DNA of 64,000 nucleotides. Source: Paenibacillus sp. MMS20-IR301. GTDB lineage: Bacteria; Bacillota; Bacilli; Paenibacillales; Paenibacillaceae. This document shows positions 54,683-62,670 of the stretch, piece after piece. Location: assembly GCF_032302195.1 (NCBI RefSeq), contig NZ_CP135275.1:7461001-7525000 (forward strand). Reading direction: 5' to 3'. How positions within the stretch are numbered: the first letter of the stretch is position 1; every line of letters starts with the position of its first letter. The position numbers and the translations under genes are program-made. The notes under the pieces were generated by a model. The model was not told where the DNA came from and did no database searches. It saw only the letters and a program-made list of their open reading frames with translations.

Positions 54683-54754
54683 CTCTTGTAGCCTGGGGCA
54701 ATTAACGGTTGCCTGTAGATACGCTCATACCGGATTAATGAGCTTATACAAGAG
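54683..54754 (-). promoter_or_regulatory. Purine riboswitch aptamer (guanine type)
   Basis: On the minus strand: P1 CTCTTGTA pairs with TACAAGAG; J1/2 contains TATAA; P2 GCTCAT pairs with ATGAGC around a loop ending CCGG; J2/3 reads GTATCTAC; P3 is GGCAA-CCGTTAA-TTGCC; J3/1 gives GGCTAC. Conserved core bases TATA, TCTAC and CTAC are in place, and the specificity base preceding TAC is C, the guanine form. Loop L2 differs from the usual GATATGG, but its terminal GG can still pair with the CC of L3. It heads the phosphoribosyltransferase-IMPDH-HPRT operon and should repress it when guanine is plentiful. Confidence 0.8.
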
Positions 54755-54761
54755 ATTTTGA

Positions 54762-54802
54762 GTCATATTATATGACGTGAGTATAACGAAGTAATTCGTT
54801 AT
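54762..54802. promoter_or_regulatory. Two palindromes upstream of the riboswitch
   Basis: GTCATATTATATGAC (54762-54776) and ATAACGAA-gtaa-TTCGTTAT (54783-54802) are perfect palindromes. The first contains a minus-strand TATAAT (54773-54768) that would start transcription a few bases before the aptamer; the second would then cover the -35 area as an operator. Confidence 0.45.
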
Positions 54803-54856
54803 CATATAAAAGTGCATATCGAATGTTAAATAATATTACTTTAATTATTTTTTAAT

Positions 54857-54885
54857 ATGCTAACACTCGCAATATTGTGTGTCAA
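54857..54885 (-). promoter_or_regulatory. Promoter candidate of the purine operon
   Basis: Minus strand TTGACA (54885-54880), 17-base spacer, TAGCAT (54862-54857). Perfect -35 and 4 of 6 at -10. The surrounding 54770-54950 is very AT-rich. If used, the two palindromes lie in the leader. Confidence 0.55.
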
Positions 54886-54953
54886 CAACTGATTTTATGT
54901 TAGTTTATATAACTTTAATTCTGTATTTGTATAATCGTCTGTAAGCACATGCG

Positions 54954-55003
54954 AAAAAGCATCCCGACATCCCGCTGTCTAACGGAATGATCCGGATGCT
55001 TAT
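54954..55003 (-). terminator. Terminator of the DUF3231 gene
   Basis: AAGCATCC and GGATGCTT (54993-55000) form the outer stem. On the minus strand TTTTT follows. It separates the DUF3231 gene from the purine operon promoter. Confidence 0.8.
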
Positions 55004-55038
55004 ATAAGCTGCAGATTTTTTTGTGCAGATGCCCCGCT

Positions 55039-55560
55039 TCAGGATTTGACGGTCTCCGGCCTTCTGATTTGCAGCGGAGGCGGGATCAGCCAGCCCTTTT
55101 CCTTACTCAGCTTAAGAATGCGCGAGCCAAGCGCGGCCTTCGTCAGATGGTATTTGGCGAAAAGCGCGCCGACATCCTCCCGGATGCTCTGGGCCATGGC
55201 CTGACTGCACGCGACAAGTCCGGTGGCAATGGCGGTGGAGATGCTTGCGAATATTTCGGTATCTGCAAATCTTGCGCCTGCAGGAATATCTTCAAGTCTG
55301 GCCGCCGGACGGCCCGGCGGATTCGGAACGGTGGCAATACCGTTCTTGGTAAGCAGTGTATCGCATTCACTGACCTCAAGTTCAGCCTGGTCAATGAGTG
55401 CTTCGATGATTTTTTTCAGATCCTTGTCACCTGCGTGGATTAAATAAGCCCTGTAGGTCGAGATGGCCACTTTAGCTACCATGGAAGCCTGCCACACATT
55501 GTAAATTTCCCCGTAATGCATAGGCTCGTCGTGGGGGCTGCCGCCAAAAATTCCGATCAT
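55039..55560 (-). CDS. DUF3231 family protein
   Basis: About 173 residues from ATG 55560 (GGAAGGAG upstream; a GTG nine bases earlier is too close to it). The protein starts MIGIFGGSPHDEPMHYGEIY and is mostly helical, with WQASMVAKVAISTYRAYLIH and a centre containing GIATVPNPPGRP. This matches DUF3231, a helical-bundle family related to spore coat protein F and usually found as one or two domain copies in Bacillales; here there is one copy. The function is unknown, possibly sporulation-related. Monocistronic. Confidence 0.8.
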   Translation of the reverse strand: MIGIFGGSPHDEPMHYGEIYNVWQASMVAKVAISTYRAYLIHAGDKDLKKIIEALIDQAELEVSECDTLLTKNGIATVPNPPGRPAARLEDIPAGARFADTEIFASISTAIATGLVACSQAMAQSIREDVGALFAKYHLTKAALGSRILKLSKEKGWLIPPPLQIRRPETVKS

Positions 55561-55758
55561 TATAATCACTCCTTCCGGTTGGTTCAGACTTGCAACAGTA
55601 TTCCCTTAAGCAGCTGGCTTATGTACGGGGGAGATTCATAAATAAACTCCAAATAACTCATTCTAAAGCATGGTACTTTTGCTGATTTTTATTTATAATA
55701 ATTATTATCTGCAATTCATAAATAGTTCATAGGTTTTGTAAAAAGCCGTATTTTGATG

Positions 55759-55767
55759 TGATATACT
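55759..55767 (+). promoter_or_regulatory. Extended -10 promoter candidate for the hem cluster
   Basis: TGATATACT gives an extended -10 (TG-n-TATACT, box at 55762-55767). No close -35 is seen. The rest of the 309-base gap 55561-55869 is AT-rich and shows no gene; no T-box or clear PerR-type box was recognised. Confidence 0.45.
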
Positions 55768-55869
55768 TAACACAGCGTTTTTGGAACTTGTGAATGTGAT
55801 ACTGAGATATGCTTTTAAGCTGTAACAGTGCCTACACCAATGAATAGAGATTAGGATGGTGAACAAGCG

Positions 55870-57261
55870 ATGCATATTGTCGTCGTTGGCCTGAATTACC
55901 GTACGGCTCCCGTAGAGGTGAGGGAACAGTTCGCTTTTGCCGAGCAGGATCTGCCTGCAGCGCTGCATCAGCTGATGCAGACGAAGAGCGTTCTGGAAGG
56001 GGTCGTCGTTGCCACCTGTAACCGGACGGAAATTTATGTGGTCGTGGACCGCCTTCATATGTGCGGTTATTTCATCCGCAGCTACATGGAGCAGTGGTTC
56101 GGTGTAAAAAGCGATGTATTTGCGCAGCATATGTATATATATGAAGACGAGCAGGCGATTGCCCACCTGATGCGTGTAACCTGTGGTCTGGATTCGATGG
56201 TGATCGGCGAGACACAGATTCTCGGCCAGGTGCGCAATGCTTTTTTGACTGCCCAGGCGGAGGGCGTGACCGGAACCTGGTTCAACCGGCTGTTCAAGCA
56301 GGCGGTGACGCTTGGCAAACGTGCGCATAGTGAGACTTCGATCGGCGAAAGCGCGGTGTCGGTCAGCTATGCGGCAGTGGAGCTGGGCAAGCGGATCTTC
56401 GGGATGTTTACCGGCAAAAGAGTGCTCATTCTCGGCGCCGGCAAAATGAGCGAGCTGACGGTGAAGCATCTGTACAGCAGCGGTGCGGCGGAGGTGATTG
56501 TCGCCAACCGGACGCTGTCCCGGGCGGTAGAGCTGGCCGAGAAATTCTCGGGCAAGCCGAGTACAATTGAAGCGGCGCTGAAGCGGCTGGACGAAGTGGA
56601 TATTGTCATCAGCTCGACGGGGGCTGACGGTTATGTGCTGACGGCTGCCCAAGTGGCTGAAGGCATGAAACGCCGGCCGTCACGGCCGCTGTTCATGATT
56701 GACATCGCTGTGCCGCGTGACATTGATCCGGCGGCGGCAAGTGTGCCGGACGTGTTCCTCTATGATATCGATGATCTGGAAGGTATTGTGGAGAACAACC
56801 TGGAGATGCGCCGCAGTGAGGCGGCCAAGATTGAAGTGATGATCCGCCAGGAGATGGATGAATTCCAGCTCTGGCTGAAGACACTCGGGGTCCGGCCGGT
56901 CATCCGGGCGCTGCAGGACAAATCGAACGGCATTTATGAAGAGACGATGGATAGCCTGTTCAACAAGCTGCCGGAGCTGGATGAGCATCAGCGTAAAGTC
57001 ATCCGCCGGCTGACCAAAAGTATTGTAAATCAGATGATGCATGACCCGATTAATGTAATCAAGGAGCTTTCCGGCGGTAAGCAGGGAAATGAAGCGCTCG
57101 ATTACTTCACCCGGATCTTCGCGCTGCAGGAGCAGCTGGATTCCGGCCCGGAGGGCAGTGATGCTGTGCCGGCCCCAGAGGTGCCTGCTGAAGTCTCCTC
57201 CGGCGGAAAGTTTGCCGTACCGGGGACGGTGTTTGCTCCGGCCGGTCTGCTGGGCGGGTGA
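55870..57261 (+). CDS. hemA: Glutamyl-tRNA reductase
   Basis: 463 residues. The N-terminal catalytic domain has the nucleophile C50 in ATCNRTEIY; QVRNAFLTAQAEG and FKQAVTLGKRAHSET are standard. The NADPH domain holds VLILGAGKMSELTVKHL and VANRTLSRA, followed by the helical dimerisation domain. The last 35 residues form a Pro/Gly/Glu-rich tail beyond the usual end. It reduces glutamyl-tRNA to glutamate-1-semialdehyde, the first step of the C5 heme pathway, used by HemL at the window end. The stop overlaps the hemX start by four bases. Confidence 0.97.
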   Translation: MHIVVVGLNYRTAPVEVREQFAFAEQDLPAALHQLMQTKSVLEGVVVATCNRTEIYVVVDRLHMCGYFIRSYMEQWFGVKSDVFAQHMYIYEDEQAIAHLMRVTCGLDSMVIGETQILGQVRNAFLTAQAEGVTGTWFNRLFKQAVTLGKRAHSETSIGESAVSVSYAAVELGKRIFGMFTGKRVLILGAGKMSELTVKHLYSSGAAEVIVANRTLSRAVELAEKFSGKPSTIEAALKRLDEVDIVISSTGADGYVLTAAQVAEGMKRRPSRPLFMIDIAVPRDIDPAAASVPDVFLYDIDDLEGIVENNLEMRRSEAAKIEVMIRQEMDEFQLWLKTLGVRPVIRALQDKSNGIYEETMDSLFNKLPELDEHQRKVIRRLTKSIVNQMMHDPINVIKELSGGKQGNEALDYFTRIFALQEQLDSGPEGSDAVPAPEVPAEVSSGGKFAVPGTVFAPAGLLGG

Positions 57262-58094
57262 ACAACATGCAACTGCTGAACGGAATATATGATGCCGCTC
57301 TGCTGCTATATGCCCTGAGCCTGCTGTTTGTTTTCTCGGATTGCCTTCGGCGTAATCCGGGCGGAAAGCGGCTGGGCACAGGGCTTCTTGCTGCTACAGG
57401 CCTGCTGCAGCTCGCCGGGCTGGCGGTCCGCTTCTCCCAGGAGGGCGGGCTGCCGATCTTCACGCCGTATGATTTCCTGTTCTGGTTCTCGTTTAGCATC
57501 GTAGTAACCTCACTGGCGGTGGCATTTACGCGCGGCGGCGAGTTCACGATCCTGCTGCTCAGCATGGCCGGCTTCAGCGTGTTTCTGCTGAACCGGGTAT
57601 GGCTGACCGCTGAGGATCATACGCTGCAGAGCTGGAGTGCGGTGCATGGCTGGCTGGCGATGCATGTGATTTTGGCTAATTTGAGCTTTGCCGCACTGAC
57701 ACTGGGAACGGTATTTGCGATAATGTATCTGTTCCTGCATACGAAGCTGAAGAATAAGAAGTGGGATGACCGGGTCCGCCGGCTGCCAAGCCTGGAGACG
57801 ATGGACAAATATTCCTATACCGCCATCCTGGCCGGAGTTCCGCTGCTGCTGGCTTCGCTGGTGCTGGCCGGCTTATCCATCATCGCGGAGGGCCGGACGC
57901 TGCTGTTCCAGGATCTGAAGGTGCTGACTACGCTGGCCGGCCTTGGCGTCTACATCCTCTATATCGTGCTGAAGCACTCCGGCCGCAGAAGCGGTACCGC
58001 GATGGCCCGCTGGGCTATTGCCGGCTACGGCTTCATTATCCTGAACTTTCTGCTGAATTCATGGTCGGAATTCCATGGCTGGGGCGGGGAGTAG
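57258..58094 (+). CDS. hemX: HemX-like cytochrome c assembly (CcsA) family membrane protein
   Basis: 278 residues with about eight membrane spans. HGWLAMHVILANLSFAALTLG and the C-terminal WSEFHGWGGE are typical of the CcsA/HemX group, whose conserved tryptophans and histidines can contact heme. In Bacillus subtilis HemX follows hemA and lowers HemA protein level. GTG start overlapping the hemA stop; an ATG three codons later is possible. The same order supports the name. Confidence 0.9.
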   Translation: MNNMQLLNGIYDAALLLYALSLLFVFSDCLRRNPGGKRLGTGLLAATGLLQLAGLAVRFSQEGGLPIFTPYDFLFWFSFSIVVTSLAVAFTRGGEFTILLLSMAGFSVFLLNRVWLTAEDHTLQSWSAVHGWLAMHVILANLSFAALTLGTVFAIMYLFLHTKLKNKKWDDRVRRLPSLETMDKYSYTAILAGVPLLLASLVLAGLSIIAEGRTLLFQDLKVLTTLAGLGVYILYIVLKHSGRRSGTAMARWAIAGYGFIILNFLLNSWSEFHGWGGE

Positions 58095-58239
58095 GGGCTG
58101 CGCGGGCTCCGGTTAAGGTAATATGAGGAAGTGCTGCTGGGCTAGCGCATGCGGATGAGTAGCGCTGTGAATAACAGGCGGATAGGATAAGCGGCTGTGC
58201 TGGAGTTATGGAGGATGTTTCTGAGGATTGAGTAATATA

Positions 58240-58460
58240 TTTAGTTTCGGGCGGAAACTCTGGGATAGTTGTATCCTGTACAACAAAAAATGATATTGCG
58301 GTCTCCATGCAGCATATAACTGTATTCTGTGCAATTAAAAATGCCTGAACAGGCTGAAACACTCTATTGCCGCCAGTTTAATTGCATGAAATACAGCTAA
58401 ACGGATGACAGGCGGAATTTATGAAGATTTAGTTGTACGAAGTGCACTAAAGCTATGCTG
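58240..58460. repeat. Intergenic palindromic repeat cluster B
   Basis: The 534-base spacer 58095-58628 within the hem cluster has no supported gene. It contains GGAAACTCTGGGATAGTTGT, ATATAACTGTATTCTGTGCA, TTTAATTGCATGAAATACAG then CTAAA, and TTTAGTTGTACGAAGTGCAC, in the same order and orientation as cluster A at 27100-27320. Flanking parts (58095-58230 and 58461-58610) show nothing clear. Confidence 0.6.
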
Positions 58461-58628
58461 GTTGAGCTAAAATCAAAGTGCGCCAAAGCCGTAAGTAACT
58501 ACCCTGCATGATCCTCGGGGCAGCAGGAGCGTCTTACGCTGTTGCAGTGCTGGGAGTGTATAATTCAGATTAAGCGAAAGATTAAGTTCTTGCTGGAAGT
58601 GTATCTTGATGCCGGCTGGAGGTGAAGG

Positions 58629-59276
58629 ATGAGCCGCTATTTACCGATTATGCTGGATGTGCAGGGCAAGCTTGTCGTGATGATCGGCGGCGGCGCTGTG
58701 GCGGAGCGCAAAGCGGCCCCGCTGCTGGAAGCAGGAGCTGCGCTGGTGATTGTCAGTCCCGCGCTCAGCGGGACGCTTGCCGCAGCGGCTGCGGCCGGGC
58801 GGCTGCGCTGGATCAGCCGCCCCTATGCCCCCGGAGATCTCGACGGGGCTGTTCTGGTCTATGCCGCCGCGGATGACGAGGCGGTGAATGAAGCTGTGGC
58901 AAGGGAGGCCCGGAGGCTGGGACTCCCGGTCAATGTCGCCAGCCGGGCAGAGGCGGGCAGCTTCATAACCCCCGGCATCCTCCGCCGGGGGCGCCTGACG
59001 GTTGCGGTCACCACCTCCGGTGCGGGACCGTCGGTTGCCGCGGAGATTACGCGGCAGATTGCGGGGCTGCTGGGCGAGGAATACGAGCCCTATCTCGACT
59101 TCCTGCATGAGCTGCGGACGGCAGTCAAGCGGCTGGAGCCTGCGCCAGAGCCGCGCGCCCGGCTGCTGCGAAGGCTGGGTCAGCTTGATGTGTTGAATGA
59201 CATGAGACAGGGTACCTTTATACCATGGACCCCGGAAGACATCGAAGCCTGGGTGGAGAGTAACCGGGAGGAATAG
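58629..59276 (+). CDS. Precorrin-2 dehydrogenase / sirohydrochlorin ferrochelatase (Met8-like)
   Basis: 215 residues. The N-terminal NAD domain contains VMIGGGAVAERKAAPLLEAG (about 18-37), then VYAAADDEAVN and VNVASRAEAGSFITPGILRR, matching the N-terminal half of CysG and Bacillus YlnF/SirC-type enzymes. AVTTSGAGPSVAAEI marks the dimerisation/chelatase domain. It oxidises precorrin-2 to sirohydrochlorin and may insert iron, giving siroheme. Together with the CobA domain downstream it forms the siroheme branch. GGAGGTGAAGG precedes ATG. Confidence 0.9.
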   Translation: MSRYLPIMLDVQGKLVVMIGGGAVAERKAAPLLEAGAALVIVSPALSGTLAAAAAAGRLRWISRPYAPGDLDGAVLVYAAADDEAVNEAVAREARRLGLPVNVASRAEAGSFITPGILRRGRLTVAVTTSGAGPSVAAEITRQIAGLLGEEYEPYLDFLHELRTAVKRLEPAPEPRARLLRRLGQLDVLNDMRQGTFIPWTPEDIEAWVESNREE

Positions 59277-59585
59277 CCAGGCAATTAACTTTGCCGACTG
59301 AAGCTGCAGCTTGCGTTGACTACGGTGAAACCTAAGGCTACGGCACTCCCCGGAAGGAATGCTGCAACTGTTCAGGCTGCTTCTGGAATGAATGCCGGGG
59401 CGACTGGGTGAACTTAGCACAGCATATTGTTTGATGAATGGTTTAAAGTGAACGAAGACGGAGCTTGTTGCGCGGCAGGGGAACGTATGGGCTGGTATAA
59501 GTAGCTACTTAAAGTGTTGTTTACGGAAGACGAAACGTATTAGCAGGGGAAGTTACGGTCTGGCACGAGCATTCTGCCTGCTGGT

Positions 59586-59832
59586 GGCTGAAATGAGTGA
59601 AATAAGGGTAAAAGTGCCCTTAATTTCAGCGAACACGGCTAAAACGAGCGAAACAAGGGTAAAAGTGCCCTTAATTTCAGCGTAAATGGCTGAAATGAGT
59701 GAAATAAGGGTAAAAGTGCCCTTAATTTCAGCGAACACGGCTAAAATGAGCGAAATAAGGGTAAAAGTGCCCTTAATTTCAGCATAAACGGCTGAAATGA
59801 GCGAAATAAGGGTAAAAGTACCCTTAATTTCA
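59586..59832. repeat. 51-bp tandem repeat array, nearly five units
   Basis: Units begin at 59586, 59637, 59688, 59739 and 59790, an exact 51-base period; the last is cut to 43 bases. Each contains GAAATAAGGG and CCCTTAATTTC around TAAAAGTG, giving a hairpin with one bulged A. Odd and even units differ in the linker (GCGAACACGGCTAAAA after units 1 and 3 against GCGTAAATGGCTGAAA-like after 2 and 4), so the array behaves as a 102-base dimer. It ends 46 bases before hemC. The rest of the 59277-59878 spacer shows no gene. Confidence 0.9.
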
Positions 59833-59878
59833 AACGTAAGCGGGGTAGAGCAGGTGACTTGAACAGGAGGAATGGTTC

Positions 59879-60901
59879 ATGCGGAAGATTATTGTGGGGA
59901 GCAGACAGAGTGCGCTGGCGTTAACGCAGACGGGGCAGGTTATTGCTGATCTGGAGCGGCTGAGCAGCGGGCATGGTTTGGATTTTACTTTTGAAGTGCA
60001 TAAGATTGTTACTAAAGGTGATCGCATTCTGGATGTTACTTTGTCCAAGGTGGGCGGCAAGGGTCTGTTCGTCAAGGAGATTGAGCAGGCTATGCTGGCC
60101 GGAGAGATCGATATGGCTGTACATAGTATGAAGGATATGCCTTCCGAACTGCCGGAGGGTTTGATTAATGGTGCGGTGCCGAAGCGCGAGGATCCGCGTG
60201 ACTGCCTGATCTCCGGCGGCGGGGATGGACTTGAGGAACTGGCACAGGGAGCACGGGTTGGAACGAGCAGCCTGCGCCGTTCCAGCCAGCTGGCTGCACT
60301 CCGGCCGGACCTGATCATTGAGCCGGTGCGCGGTAATATTGACTCGCGGCTGAAGAAGTTGGAGAACGGTGAATATGATGCGATTCTGCTTGCGGCAGCA
60401 GGCTTGTCACGCATGGGGTGGCAGGACCGGGTAACCGCTTATCTGCCGCCGGAGGTTTGTCTGCCCGCTGTGGGGCAGGGGGCACTCGGCATAGAATGCC
60501 GGGAAGATGATGCAGAGCTGCGCAAGCTGCTTGCCTTGTATAACGATGAGCAGACGGCGATTACGGTCACGGCTGAGCGGACGTTCCTTGGTGCGCTGAA
60601 CGGCGGATGCCAGGTGCCGATAGGTGCTTTTGCGGTGCTTACGGAAGGTAATGCTGCTGCCGGCAACAGTACTGACGGAACGGCTGCGGCACAAGAGGAT
60701 ATCCCGGCTACAAGCGAGAGTAAAATAGCGGGTACTGCAAGGCCGCAGATCACATTAACCGGAATGGTGGGAACACCGGATGGCTCAGTGATCTTGAAGG
60801 AGACCTGTACAGGCGAAGATCCGGTGCAGCTCGGTATGGAGGTTGCCCGTAAGCTGATTGCCAGGGGAGCGGAGAAGATTTTGGCGGATGTTAAGCACTA
60901 G
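59879..60901 (+). CDS. hemC: Porphobilinogen deaminase (hydroxymethylbilane synthase)
   Basis: 340 residues, longer than the usual ~310. [28 protein letters not shown] (catalytic Asp in the loop), [11 protein letters not shown] and VGQGALGIE are family motifs. The dipyrromethane cofactor cysteine is C244 in GGCQVPIG. An Ala/Thr/Ser/Asp-rich insertion (about 255-290) sits in the C-terminal domain, likely a surface loop. It joins four porphobilinogens into hydroxymethylbilane. Ribosome site AGGAGGAA before ATG. Confidence 0.97.
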   Translation: MRKIIVGSRQSALALTQTGQVIADLERLSSGHGLDFTFEVHKIVTKGDRILDVTLSKVGGKGLFVKEIEQAMLAGEIDMAVHSMKDMPSELPEGLINGAVPKREDPRDCLISGGGDGLEELAQGARVGTSSLRRSSQLAALRPDLIIEPVRGNIDSRLKKLENGEYDAILLAAAGLSRMGWQDRVTAYLPPEVCLPAVGQGALGIECREDDAELRKLLALYNDEQTAITVTAERTFLGALNGGCQVPIGAFAVLTEGNAAAGNSTDGTAAAQEDIPATSESKIAGTARPQITLTGMVGTPDGSVILKETCTGEDPVQLGMEVARKLIARGAEKILADVKH

Positions 60902-61030
60902 TCAGCCGCAAGCCAGCAGATGTACAGAATAGCTGATGTTAAGAGTAAGCAGATATTAGGAGCAAGAGTTGCAGGGTAGCGGATGAGGTTGGACAGTGCT
61001 GTGAATGGTGACGGATAAGGTGATAAGGGG

Positions 61031-62587
61031 ATGACGGAAATGGCGGGGAAGGTTTATCTTGTAGGAGCAGGTCCGGGAGATGCGAAGCTGATTACAGTGA
61101 AGGGTCTGGAGTGTATCCGGAAGGCTGATGTGCTGGTCTATGACCGGCTGGCCAGCCCGAGACTGCTGAAGTGGATGAAGCCTGGCGGAGAGAAAATATA
61201 CGTTGGCAAGCTTCCGGACCGCCATACGATGAAGCAGGAGGCTATCAATCAACTGCTGGTCGATCTTGCGCTTGAGGGCAAGACGGTGGTGCGGCTGAAG
61301 GGCGGGGACCCGGTGATTTTTGGCCGGGTGAGTGAAGAAGCGGACCTGCTGCGGCGGCATGGCATCTATTACGAGATTGTGCCGGGTATTACCTCGGCCA
61401 TCAGCGTCCCGGCCTATGCCGGCATTCCTGTAACCCACCGGGAGGTAGCCTCCTCCCTGTCGATTATTACCGGCCATGAGAGCCCGGATAAGCTGGATCA
61501 TTCCATCCACTGGGATAAGGTGACCAATGCCACCGGTACCCTGGTGTTCCTGATGGGCGTTGCCAAAATCGGCTATATCAGCGCCCAGCTGATCAAGCAC
61601 GGGCGTCCGCCGGAAACGCCGGTGGCGCTGGTGCGCTGGGGTACGCGTGCCGATCAGGAGACGCTGACGGGTACGCTTGCCGACATTGAGGCGAAGGTCA
61701 AGGCGGCGGATTTCCAGCCGCCGGCTGTTATCGTTGTCGGCGATGTCGTGCTGCAGCGTGAGCAGCTCATGTGGGCAGAAGCGCTGCCGCTGTTCGGCAA
61801 GCGCATTGTCGTGACGCGGGCCCGGAGCCAGGCAAGCGAGCTGGTGGAGCGGATCGAGGAGCTTGGCGGCGAACCGTATGAGTTCCCGGTCATCGAGACG
61901 GTAATGCAGCGGGATGCGGACAAGCAGGCGGAGATTGCTGCGGCGCTTGGCGGGCTTGCAGCGTATGACTGGGTGTTCTTCACCAGTCCCAACGGTGTAG
62001 ACTTCTTCATGCGCCATCTGACGCAGCTGAAGGCGGATATCCGCGGATTGCACCGTGCGCGGATATGCGCGGTAGGACCGGCTACGGCTGCAGCGCTCGC
62101 GGAGCGCGGGCTGATCGCCGAAGAGCTGCCTGGGCGGTTCCAGGCAGAGGGGCTGATTGAAGCCTTTGGCGGTCAGCTGCAGCCGGGGCAGAGGGTGCTG
62201 CTCCCGCGCGGCGATCTGGCACGCGAATGGCTGCCCGGCAAGCTGAGGGAGCTGGGGCTTGCGGTGACCGAGGTGGATACTTATGAGACGGTGGCCACCG
62301 GTGAGGATGATATTGAACTCATGAAGCTGCTGGAGGAGAAACGGATTCATGCCGTGACGTTTACAAGCTCTTCAACGGTGCGGAACTTCATGGATATCCT
62401 GAAGCGGATGGGTCTGGAAGACCCGCTGGAGCTGCTGGCGGGAGTCAAGATCGCCTGTATCGGTCCGGTCACGGAACAGACTGCAGTAGAGGCCGGACTG
62501 ACTCCGGGACTGCTGCCGGACGAAGCGACTATTGAAGGACTGGTTCAGGAGCTGTGCCGCTGGAACGAATCCACAAGACTTAGATAA
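61031..62587 (+). CDS. Uroporphyrinogen-III C-methyltransferase / uroporphyrinogen-III synthase fusion
   Basis: 518 residues, two enzymes in one chain. The CobA part (about 1-250) has the SAM site VYLVGAGPGDAKLITVKG, VRLKGGDPVIFGR and PGITSAISVPAYAGIPVTHR. The HemD part (about 258-518) starts GKRIVVTRARSQASELVERI and includes FTSPNGVDFF, AVGPATAAAL and TFTSSSTVRNF. HemD closes hydroxymethylbilane to uroporphyrinogen III; CobA then methylates it for siroheme or cobalamin. Thus the chain makes and uses the branch-point compound. ATG 61031 is given; an ATG three codons later with AAGGGG nine bases upstream is equally good. Such cobA-hemD fusions are known in Firmicutes. Confidence 0.95.
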   Translation: MTEMAGKVYLVGAGPGDAKLITVKGLECIRKADVLVYDRLASPRLLKWMKPGGEKIYVGKLPDRHTMKQEAINQLLVDLALEGKTVVRLKGGDPVIFGRVSEEADLLRRHGIYYEIVPGITSAISVPAYAGIPVTHREVASSLSIITGHESPDKLDHSIHWDKVTNATGTLVFLMGVAKIGYISAQLIKHGRPPETPVALVRWGTRADQETLTGTLADIEAKVKAADFQPPAVIVVGDVVLQREQLMWAEALPLFGKRIVVTRARSQASELVERIEELGGEPYEFPVIETVMQRDADKQAEIAAALGGLAAYDWVFFTSPNGVDFFMRHLTQLKADIRGLHRARICAVGPATAAALAERGLIAEELPGRFQAEGLIEAFGGQLQPGQRVLLPRGDLAREWLPGKLRELGLAVTEVDTYETVATGEDDIELMKLLEEKRIHAVTFTSSSTVRNFMDILKRMGLEDPLELLAGVKIACIGPVTEQTAVEAGLTPGLLPDEATIEGLVQELCRWNESTRLR

Positions 62588-62670
62588 TCCTGCGGCTCAG
62601 ATGACGGGATGGGCTTAGTCTCAAGCGGATAGGCTGGATTTATATACTTACTGTACAGGAGGATTTAGCA

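Noticed and set aside
55561..55869. T-box or heme-responsive leader before hemA
   Set aside because: Looked for a T-box motif and for PerR-like palindromes; none was convincing, only an extended -10.
59553..59738. 61-codon minus-strand frame with a 17-residue repeat
   Set aside because: The periodic peptide is a by-product of a 51-base DNA repeat without a ribosome site; the hairpin structure explains the conservation better.
59586..59832. Possible CRISPR array
   Set aside because: Units are head-to-tail with no unique spacers; the linkers are near-identical and alternate, so it is a tandem repeat.
60956..62350. 464-codon minus-strand open frame opposite the cobA-hemD fusion
   Set aside because: Arg/His/Gln-rich composition typical of antisense to high-GC coding DNA; the + strand has complete CobA and HemD motifs.
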